A DNA stretch of 64,000 nt, from assembly GCF_025264645.1 (NCBI RefSeq), contig NZ_CP073696.1, positions 5,208,001 through 5,272,000 on the forward strand. Reading direction: 5' to 3'. Every line of letters begins with the position of its first letter. Positions within the stretch are counted from its first letter, which is position 1. Under the pieces are notes generated by a model. The model was given only the letters and a program-made list of their open reading frames with translations, ran no database searches and was not told the DNA's origin. The translations under genes were made by a program, and so were the position numbers. This document shows, piece by piece, positions 57,868 through 64,000 of this stretch. This stretch comes from Edaphobacter lichenicola. GTDB taxonomy: Bacteria; Acidobacteriota; Terriglobia; Terriglobales; Acidobacteriaceae.

Positions 57868-59910
57868 TTGAAAAAGTCTTTCCTCTCAGCGTTAGCGATC
57901 GCCTCTCTGGCCGCACCCATTGCCATCCACGCACAGCAGCCGCCTATCATCGACCGGCAGTTATTCTTTGGCGAGGTGCAGATCTCAGGCGCGCAGATCT
58001 CACCCGACGGGCAATACATCTCGTTTCTCAAGCCCTATAAAGGCACGCGCAACATCTGGGTCAAGAAGGCGGGCGAGCCCTTCAGTGCAGCTCGCCCCGT
58101 AAGCGCCGAGGCAACGCGACCTGTTCGCAACTACTTCTGGAGCCGCGACTCAAAGTACATCCTGTACGTGCAGGACGCTGCTGGTGACGAAAACTTCAAT
58201 ATCTACGCAATCGATCCGTCCGTAGCGGCCGACTCCAAGACGGGCGTGCCGCCAACGCGAGCGCTCACCAACCTTAAGGGCGTTCGGACCGAGATCTTCG
58301 CCGTGCCAAAGTCGAAGCCGGACATTCTCTACATCGGACTGAACGACCGCGACCCACGCTGGCACGATCTGTACGAACTCCACCTGTCGACGGGGGAGAA
58401 GAAGCTTATCCGCAAAAATACCGAAGAGATCGCCAGTTGGGACTTCGATCACGACGGCAATCTTCGACTCGCCGAACGTACGAACAAGGCCGGTGACACG
58501 GAGATTCTGCGCGTTGATCCAGACGGCTTCAAACAGATCTACAGTTGCTCGGTGCTCGAAGGCTGCGGCGTGGAAGGCTTCGATGCTGCGAATAAGCTGG
58601 TTTACCTGACCACGAATAAAGGGGCGCTGAACCTCAGCGAACTTGAGACGATGGATCCTGCGACCGGCGTGACGACTAAGCTGGAGAGCGACCCGGAGAA
58701 TCGCGTCGACATCGCTGGAGTCGTGACCTCGGACGTGGATCATCGCATCCTGTTTACTCAGTATGAGGACGATCGCTACAGGCTCTACTTCCGCGATAAA
58801 GAGTTTGAAAAGCAGTACCACTGGCTCCAGACGAAGCTGCCGGGGAAAGAGCTCCACTTCGGAGCTCACTCCAGCGACGAGAATATCTGGATCTTGAGTG
58901 CGAGCAGCGACACGGAGCCGGGTGAGACCTATGTCTGGAACCGCAGCGCAAACACGCTGGCGCTCCAGTACCGTATCCGGGAAGAGTTGCCGCGCGCATC
59001 GCTCTCCGAACGCAAACCCTATCACTTCAAGTCTTCCGACGGACTGGATATTCCTGCGTACCTCACGCTGCCCAAGGGGCTCGCAGCGAAGAATCTGCCG
59101 CTGATCGTCTTTCCGCACGGCGGCCCGTGGGCGCGTGATTCGTTTGGCTTCGACACCTTCGCGCAGTTCTTCGCCAACCGAGGCTACGCCGTCCTGCAGC
59201 CGAACTTCCGCAGCTCCACCGGCTACGGCAAGAAGTTCCTGAACGCCGGCAACGGCGAATGGGGCCGCAAGATGCAGGACGACCTGACCTGGGGCGTCAA
59301 GGCGCTGGTCGCCGATGGCACGGTCGACTCGAAGAAAGTCGGCATCTTTGGCGGGTCGTATGGAGGCTATGCCACGCTGGCTGGCGTCGCCTTTACGCCG
59401 GATGTCTACGCCGCTGCGGTTGCCTACGTCGCACCGTCGAATCTGATCACGCTGCTCGACGCAATTCCGCCGTACTGGGAGGCAGGGCGTAAGCAGATGT
59501 ACACCCGCATGGCCGACCCCACCACAGCGGACGGCAAGGCGCTTCTGGTAGCAGAGTCTCCGCTCACCCAGGCGAAGGCGATCGTGACCCCGCTGATGGT
59601 CGTTCAGGGCAAGAATGACCCACGCGTCAACGTTCGTGAGAGCAACCAGATTGTGGCCGCGGTGCGCGACAACGGCAAGCCTGTCGAGTACCTGGTTGCA
59701 CCCGACGAGGGACATGGCTTCGCTCGTCCTATCAACAACCTTGCGATGGTCGCGGCGATGGAGGAGTTCTTCGCGAAGTACCTTGGAGGCCGCTATCAGA
59801 AGGAAGTTCCCACCGACGTCGAGGCAAAGTTGAAGGAGATCACTGTCGATCCGAAGACGGTGAGCGGAGACGTGAAGTTGAATGGTGCGTTGGGGACTAC
59901 AGCCAAGTAG
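57868..59910 (+). CDS. S9-family serine peptidase (prolyl oligopeptidase-like)
   Basis: A TTG start is supported by AGGAG seven bases upstream and by an immediate signal peptide (MKKSFLSALAIASLAAPIAIHA). The 680 residues have an N-terminal beta-propeller (about 40-390) and a C-terminal alpha/beta hydrolase domain. Ser497 lies in GGSYGGYA, Asp584 in NDPRVNV and His616 in DEGHGFARP. The architecture is that of exported acylaminoacyl/dipeptidyl peptidases of family S9. It follows the alpha/beta hydrolase by about 100 bp and probably has its own promoter. Confidence 0.94.
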   Translation: MKKSFLSALAIASLAAPIAIHAQQPPIIDRQLFFGEVQISGAQISPDGQYISFLKPYKGTRNIWVKKAGEPFSAARPVSAEATRPVRNYFWSRDSKYILYVQDAAGDENFNIYAIDPSVAADSKTGVPPTRALTNLKGVRTEIFAVPKSKPDILYIGLNDRDPRWHDLYELHLSTGEKKLIRKNTEEIASWDFDHDGNLRLAERTNKAGDTEILRVDPDGFKQIYSCSVLEGCGVEGFDAANKLVYLTTNKGALNLSELETMDPATGVTTKLESDPENRVDIAGVVTSDVDHRILFTQYEDDRYRLYFRDKEFEKQYHWLQTKLPGKELHFGAHSSDENIWILSASSDTEPGETYVWNRSANTLALQYRIREELPRASLSERKPYHFKSSDGLDIPAYLTLPKGLAAKNLPLIVFPHGGPWARDSFGFDTFAQFFANRGYAVLQPNFRSSTGYGKKFLNAGNGEWGRKMQDDLTWGVKALVADGTVDSKKVGIFGGSYGGYATLAGVAFTPDVYAAAVAYVAPSNLITLLDAIPPYWEAGRKQMYTRMADPTTADGKALLVAESPLTQAKAIVTPLMVVQGKNDPRVNVRESNQIVAAVRDNGKPVEYLVAPDEGHGFARPINNLAMVAAMEEFFAKYLGGRYQKEVPTDVEAKLKEITVDPKTVSGDVKLNGALGTTAK

Positions 59911-60308
59911 ACAATCCGCAAACTGGAGATAGCGAACAGCAACCGTCATCGCGCATCAAGTGGGAATGCCAGCCGCGCATGTATTGCCTCACCGAGGGAC
60001 AATACATGCGCGCGATTGTTTGTTCGGCCACCACTTGGTAAGCCAATTTCTCGCGAGTCCTGCCGAGGTTTATCGAATTATCCTATTTATAATCAATAGT
60101 ATAAGGAGCATATCTCCCTGTTTTGGCTTATTGAAAGAAGACGGAAAGATCAGCCAGTGTGGCGAAATCAGTGCGTGGGGCGTTTTGGGCGAACATCGAG
60201 GCGGCCGGGTCCGAAGCTAGAACTTTGAATGGAAGACTTTTTAGATGGGTAGCGGAATACATCGCAAGGATCGCATCTTGAGGCGCGTCTAAACTGGTGG
60301 GCAACGTT
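59911..60308. other. 398-bp spacer with a large inverted repeat
   Basis: No convincing gene. It contains the hairpin listed separately (59957-60037). An A/T-rich stretch follows with a -10-like TATAAT (60088-60093), which may belong to the promoter of the next gene. An 86-residue frame through the region crosses the hairpin and has no domain. Confidence 0.45.
59957..60037. other. Long perfect inverted repeat (hairpin element)
   Basis: CGCGCATGTATTG (59974-59986) and CAATACATGCGCG (60000-60012) are perfect 13-bp arms around CCTC-ACC-GAGG-GA. An outer pair, CAAGTGG (59957-59963) and CCACTTG (60031-60037), extends the symmetry. It lies 47 bp after the S9 peptidase stop and lacks a T-tract, so it is not a standard terminator. 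It may be mRNA 3'-end protection, a structured RNA or a protein site. Confidence 0.7.
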
Positions 60309-61406
60309 ATGAGAACACACGATAACCGATTCTTGACGCGGATCCTGACCTCGATTGCTTCGGCTTCTATGCTTGTCGCCGGGCTGCTTGTCGTCGCTCC
60401 TTCCGGCCTCGCGCTTGCTCAGCACACGTCAGTAGTCCAATCCGGCCCGGATACGGCTCCTCGCCGCACCCGCCTCATCCTCAAGGACGGCAGCTATCAG
60501 ATCGTCTTGAGTTACCGCGTCGTGGGCTCCATCGTGCACTACGCCAGTGCCGAACGCGGTGGCGCAGAAGAGGAGATCCCTGTCTCTCTCGTTGATCTTG
60601 ACGCTACCCACCGCTGGGAGAAGCAGCATACTCAACCCGCAACTCCCACCGACTCTGAGAGTTCTCAGCCTCCCGCCATTGATCCGGAGCTTCTAAAAGA
60701 GGAGGCCGACCGGGCCGCTCTCACTCCTGAGGTTGCCAAAGACCTTCGGCTCCCCGAAGAAGACAGCACGCTGGCTCTCGATACCTTTCGGGGCACCCCC
60801 GAACTTGTTCCCCTCGCCCAGACCGACAGCGATCTTAACCGCAATACCGGTCATAATCTCTTGAAGGCCGCGGTCAATCCGCTCTCGGCCTCTCACCAGA
60901 TCGTGCAGCTCAAAGGCGAGACGTCGTCCATCCAACTTCACGTTAAAGACCCGGTACTTTACCTCCGCATCGGTGACGAGAGCGTGGGCAATACGGCAGG
61001 CGCGCCCCTTACTGTCGATACCCACGGTGCGACCAGCAATATCAAAAGTGATCCGGACGGTGGCTCTGCCAAAAGCCGTTATGTCATCGTCCGTGCCGAC
61101 ATTCGCAGAGGTGTCCGCGTGATTGCCAGCTTTCGCATCGGTATGCTCGGTAGCGGCCAGCGCCAAGAGGATGTCGTCGAGACCACCTCTGAACTTCTGC
61201 CGGGAGGACATTGGCTCAAGATCACACCGAAGGAGCCGCTCGACTTCGGCGAGTTTGCCCTGATGGAGGTGATATCCGATAAGGCCGTTAACCTTGGCGT
61301 CTGGGACTTCGGGGTACACCCGGTCTCCCCTGAAAATCGCGACGTCATCAAGCCCGAGCCTCGGCGTGGTGTCACCTTGGAGCGTCATCGACCCAGCGAG
61401 AACTGA
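60309..61406 (+). CDS. Secreted hypothetical protein
   Basis: The ATG at 60309 gives 365 residues with a signal peptide (about 8-37, ending ALAQ). A short domain begins RRTRLILKDGSYQIVLSYRVVGSIVHY, which resembles the start of secreted proteins that describe a substrate-dependent surface layer, but I do not recognise a family. The middle is Pro/Glu/Ser-rich. The C-terminal half is beta-rich (YVIVRADIRRGVRVIASF, FALMEVISDKAVNLGVWDFGVHP). It is convergent with a GAF-GGDEF gene 26 bp away. Confidence 0.7.
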   Translation: MRTHDNRFLTRILTSIASASMLVAGLLVVAPSGLALAQHTSVVQSGPDTAPRRTRLILKDGSYQIVLSYRVVGSIVHYASAERGGAEEEIPVSLVDLDATHRWEKQHTQPATPTDSESSQPPAIDPELLKEEADRAALTPEVAKDLRLPEEDSTLALDTFRGTPELVPLAQTDSDLNRNTGHNLLKAAVNPLSASHQIVQLKGETSSIQLHVKDPVLYLRIGDESVGNTAGAPLTVDTHGATSNIKSDPDGGSAKSRYVIVRADIRRGVRVIASFRIGMLGSGQRQEDVVETTSELLPGGHWLKITPKEPLDFGEFALMEVISDKAVNLGVWDFGVHPVSPENRDVIKPEPRRGVTLERHRPSEN

Positions 61407-61432
61407 TCCATCGTAGAAGGATTAAGAAAAGG

Positions 61433-62560
61433 TTAGCCGCGTGGCACTGTGTCTCGTTCGATGAAGAGCCCGGAGACAGCCTGCCGCGAACCGCTGATCG
61501 GTCTGGATTGCTCGACGCGTCCGACTGAGCCTCGTCCTGCAACCGCAACGTTGTCGCGCGTCAATTTGGCTTCATACATCATGGTGTCTGCTGCTCGCAG
61601 AATGGTCGCTACAGTATTCCCATCGTCCGGATACGACGCCAGCCCAAAGCTCCCCGAGACGCTGAGTGAAAGCCCTGCACCCTCAAGAAAACGCGCTCCC
61701 CGCAGATCTTCACACAGCGCCATTGTGGTGCCGACCGCCGCAGCCTTCCCCATGCCCGGAAGAAGCGCGACAAATTCGTCCCCACCATAGCGGAACGCCG
61801 CATTATTCGGCCCCAGTGACCGCTTCATCAGGCCGCCGATCTCGGCCAGCAGCCGGCTCCCCACCAGATGACCATGGGTATCGTTCACCGACTTGAAATG
61901 ATCCAGGTCGACGAACATCAAACTGAATACTTTTCCTGCTGCTACCTGCTCATCCAGCATGGTGTACAGATGCCGTGCATTGAAGAGTCCGGTGACGTCA
62001 TCCGTAATGGTGAGCTCCTGAATCAGTGTCATCGACCGGGCGTTCTGGATCGCAATCGCTGCATAGTCGCATAAGATCCGCAGAAACGAGATCGAGTGCT
62101 CGGACAACAGATCGAGCTTGCTGTTCAGCAACTGAATCACACCGAGCGTCTTATTTCCTGAGCGTACCGGCACGCAGGCGATCGACTGAATCCTCAAATC
62201 GGGATGTTTGTTTGCAAAGGCCGACCAGTGTGGATCCAACGCTACATCCGGCACGACGAGGGGATTGCCCGTTGCGGCCACCCAACCTGCCACTCCTTCG
62301 CCCAACGGTACGCGAAGCCCCTTCAGGCTATCTGCATTTTCACCCACAGCGATCGCGTAATAGAGCTCGCCCGTAGCCTCATTCACCATAAGGAGCGACC
62401 ACCGCTCCGGCCCGAAGAACTGGGCCATTTTGTCCATGATCGCACCGAGAATCTCCTCCAACTCCAGGCTTGATGTCAGCGCGCGCGCTACGTCATGAAA
62501 CACCCGGAGGTGGTCCATCTGGCGGCTCTCAATGACCTCAAACTGTCGTCGGTCCTTCAA
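61433..62560 (-). CDS. GAF-GGDEF diguanylate cyclase
   Basis: This 375-residue soluble protein has a GAF sensor domain (about 18-175; GLRVPLGEGVAGWVAATG, CVPVRSGNKTLGVIQL). A GGDEF domain follows (about 185-345; TDDVTGLFNARHL, DLDHFKSVNDTHGH, RYGGDEF at 259-263). The I-site position (250-253) reads GPNN, so the usual RxxD product-inhibition site is absent, unlike the membrane cyclase at 53.8 kb. It should make c-di-GMP in response to an unknown cytosolic ligand. An inverted repeat lies 15-40 bp upstream of its start. Confidence 0.93.
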   Translation of the reverse strand: MKDRRQFEVIESRQMDHLRVFHDVARALTSSLELEEILGAIMDKMAQFFGPERWSLLMVNEATGELYYAIAVGENADSLKGLRVPLGEGVAGWVAATGNPLVVPDVALDPHWSAFANKHPDLRIQSIACVPVRSGNKTLGVIQLLNSKLDLLSEHSISFLRILCDYAAIAIQNARSMTLIQELTITDDVTGLFNARHLYTMLDEQVAAGKVFSLMFVDLDHFKSVNDTHGHLVGSRLLAEIGGLMKRSLGPNNAAFRYGGDEFVALLPGMGKAAAVGTTMALCEDLRGARFLEGAGLSLSVSGSFGLASYPDDGNTVATILRAADTMMYEAKLTRDNVAVAGRGSVGRVEQSRPISGSRQAVSGLFIERDTVPRG

Positions 62561-62574
62561 TCGATGTCCTTATA

Positions 62575-62600
62575 AGTATGCGCATAACTTTGCACATACT
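62575..62600. promoter_or_regulatory. Inverted repeat upstream of the GAF-GGDEF gene
   Basis: AGTATGCGC (62575-62583) and GCACATACT (62592-62600) pair at 8 of 9 positions with an 8-bp spacer. They lie just upstream of the cyclase start and in the 105-bp gap after the moaA stop. It may be an operator or overlap the promoter; the factor is unknown. Confidence 0.4.
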
Positions 62601-62665
62601 AGATATCAGGCTCTCATAAGTCGACTAATGTTTCAATAAACTTGCCGGAGATATACGATACAGCC

Positions 62666-63751
62666 CTAGCCACCGATGTGGACCATATTTCTTGAGGGCT
62701 TTTCAAAGCCAGGTTCACCGATATGATGACGCGCCTCTTTACGCATTACGATCGTGCGAATATACGCAGCTAACTCCGCATCCGTTCTGCCACGAACCAT
62801 CTCACCATACAGATCATGGTCACTCTGCGAGAACAGGCAAGTCCGTATCTTTCCATCGGAGGTCAGGCGTACCCGGCTGCAGTGTCCGCAGAAAGGGCGC
62901 GTCACAGGGGCAATGATCCCGATCTCGCCGATCCCATCATCAAAGGTAAACCGCTTCGCCGTTTCACTTGCAGCGTGTGGGGCCAATTCAACCAGAGGGC
63001 GATACGCATTCAGTCGTCCGATGATCTCCTTCATTGAGATGACGGACTCGAACTTCCAGCTGCGGTCCTCTTCCAGCGGCATCCACTCGATAAACCGGAC
63101 GATCACACCTTCGCGCCGTGAGAACTCTGCGAACTGCTCGATCTGTCCATCGTTGAAGCCTCTCAGGAGCACACAGTTCACCTTCACAGGGCCCAAGCCA
63201 ACCGCCTGCGCCTTACGAATCCCCGCCAGCACCTTGTCAAAGCTGCGTGGGACGCGGGTGATCGCCGCGAAGGTCTCCGCATCGACCGCATCCATGCTGA
63301 CGGTTACGCGATTCAGGCCAGCATCCTTCAGCGGCTGCGCCAAGCCCTCCAAGAGGTGTCCATTTGTGGTCAGCGCGATGTCGAGCGGCGCACCCATTCC
63401 ATCTGCAAAGGTCCCGTCCGGCAGGTACGCCGTGCGCAACGCGGCCACCTCGCGCACCATCTCCACCAACCCGGACCGCAGCAGCGGCTCCCCCCCGGTC
63501 AGCCGAATCTTTTCCACCCCCAGGGAGACGAAAGCCTGCACCATTCGGAGATAGTCCTGGATTTCAAGCTCGGTATACTGAGCGCCTTCATTGCCTGTTC
63601 GGCAATAAACACACTTGAAATTGCAGCGATCTGTTACTGAAACGCGCAGATCTGTGATGGCCCGGCCAAATTTATCTCGAAGCCTTCCCTCAATCTGAGC
63701 AGCTGTCTCGACTGGCTCCAGCACCGCGGTATTTCCAGTATCGATCGTCAA
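62666..63751 (-). CDS. moaA: GTP 3',8-cyclase (molybdenum cofactor biosynthesis)
   Basis: The stop is certain and the start is not. The frame is open to a TTG at 63874, with other candidates at TTG 63751 (MTIDTGNTAVLEPV...) and GTG 63724. I use 63751 because upstream residues look unlike MoaA and have no Shine-Dalgarno. This is a radical-SAM enzyme: the first cluster is CNFKCVYC, GGEPLLRSG is the SAM region, the second cluster is in CGHCSRVRLTSDGKIRTC, and the C-terminal Gly-Gly tail (HIGG) is present. It converts GTP to 3',8-cyclo-GTP in the first step of molybdopterin synthesis. No other moa gene is in the window. Confidence 0.92.
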   Translation of the reverse strand: MTIDTGNTAVLEPVETAAQIEGRLRDKFGRAITDLRVSVTDRCNFKCVYCRTGNEGAQYTELEIQDYLRMVQAFVSLGVEKIRLTGGEPLLRSGLVEMVREVAALRTAYLPDGTFADGMGAPLDIALTTNGHLLEGLAQPLKDAGLNRVTVSMDAVDAETFAAITRVPRSFDKVLAGIRKAQAVGLGPVKVNCVLLRGFNDGQIEQFAEFSRREGVIVRFIEWMPLEEDRSWKFESVISMKEIIGRLNAYRPLVELAPHAASETAKRFTFDDGIGEIGIIAPVTRPFCGHCSRVRLTSDGKIRTCLFSQSDHDLYGEMVRGRTDAELAAYIRTIVMRKEARHHIGEPGFEKPSRNMVHIGG

Positions 63752-64000
63752 GGGAGCCCCGTCATTGCCATTCCTATGTTTCCGTACTTTAGATGCAATA
63801 GCTTGGCAAGCGGATGAGTACGGTTCGATTGCGATCGGTATTTTGATATCAAACAATCTTCGCAAATCCGCCAACCCGGAGGCGGCGGCTGCCGCAAGAT
63901 GAGCTCAGGCGCCCGGGAAATCTTACAAACAAAGGGGAATGGCCTGCGCGGGTGGTACGCTGCGGCAGACAATTCTAAGGCAGAGCATATCAGGGAACGG
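63752..64000. other. Unassigned window end upstream of moaA
   Basis: About 250 bp in which only the possible N-terminal extension of moaA (to TTG 63874) is open in a meaningful frame. No promoter, RNA or second gene could be supported before the window ends. Confidence 0.35.

Noticed and set aside
58150..59949. A 599-residue minus-strand open frame opposite the S9 peptidase
   Set aside because: It is a codon-bias shadow; the catalytic triad lies on the plus strand.
59960..60220. 86-residue plus-strand frame after the S9 peptidase
   Set aside because: It runs through a perfect inverted repeat, has mixed composition and lacks a Shine-Dalgarno.

Overview
The window looks like chromosomal DNA of an Acidobacteriaceae-type soil bacterium (Granulicella/Edaphobacter/Terriglobus-like). 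The reasons are the moderately high GC, the very large secreted Ig-like/FG-GAP protein, a PEP-CTERM protein, several secreted M13, M61 and S9 peptidases, a polygalacturonase, and intergenic repeats of a kind I associate with this group. The genus is inference from gene content. No rRNA, tRNA, CRISPR array, prophage or insertion sequence was recognised.

Layout. 1-0.9 kb: 5' end of an alpha/beta hydrolase and an RlpA-like protein. 1.0-10.1 kb: a compact plus-strand cluster with an MBOAT acyltransferase, two SGNH-like membrane/secreted proteins, a free acyl carrier protein, a ketoacyl-ACP-synthase-III-like enzyme whose active-site Cys is Ser, and a fusion of acyl-AMP ligase, carrier domain and PlsC-type acyltransferase. 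These parts parallel the Dlt teichoic-acid D-alanylation machinery (ligase, carrier, MBOAT, SGNH) in what appears to be a Gram-negative, and this is the best candidate for an undescribed system. 10.1-14.1 kb: 5-formyl-THF cyclo-ligase with a cation/proton antiporter, then an SDR, a small membrane protein and a divergent TetR regulator. 14.4-21.4 kb: a lactonase, then an amino-sugar regulon (NanE, FHS permease, GntR regulator, NagA, SIS-type deaminase) with a perfect TGTCTAGACA palindrome upstream of the regulator. No GlcNAc kinase is present locally.

21.8-28.4 kb: a roughly 2000-residue secreted repeat protein followed by an outer-membrane beta-barrel. 28.4-33.5 kb: amino-acid permease, GH28 polygalacturonase, YggS, a small DMT protein and a solitary ABC-type ATPase. 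33.6-39.6 kb: PEP-CTERM protein, NmrA-like oxidoreductase with divergent TetR, a lipase, a GNAT, thioredoxin reductase and a small conserved protein. 39.7-43.5 kb: two overlapping secreted proteins, the second with a metzincin-like domain that has lost its zinc ligands. 43.6-48.1 kb: type II NADH dehydrogenase, aldo/keto reductase, MBL hydrolase, and a BrkB-family protein with no canonical start codon. 48.1-60 kb: M61 and M13 peptidases, sodium/solute symporter, diguanylate cyclase, an Asp/Glu-tailed protein, hydroxyacid dehydrogenase, alpha/beta hydrolase and S9 peptidase. 60-64 kb: hypothetical secreted protein, GAF-GGDEF protein and MoaA.

Between genes, two diverged copies of one roughly 260-290 bp element (about 14.16-14.45 kb and, inverted, 32.44-32.70 kb) share sequence boxes at identical spacing. 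Each lies between convergent genes and contains a -10-like hexamer followed by a GC-rich hairpin. A separate intergenic block at 6.1-6.4 kb holds a 12-bp microsatellite and several short GTCATTCC-type repeats.
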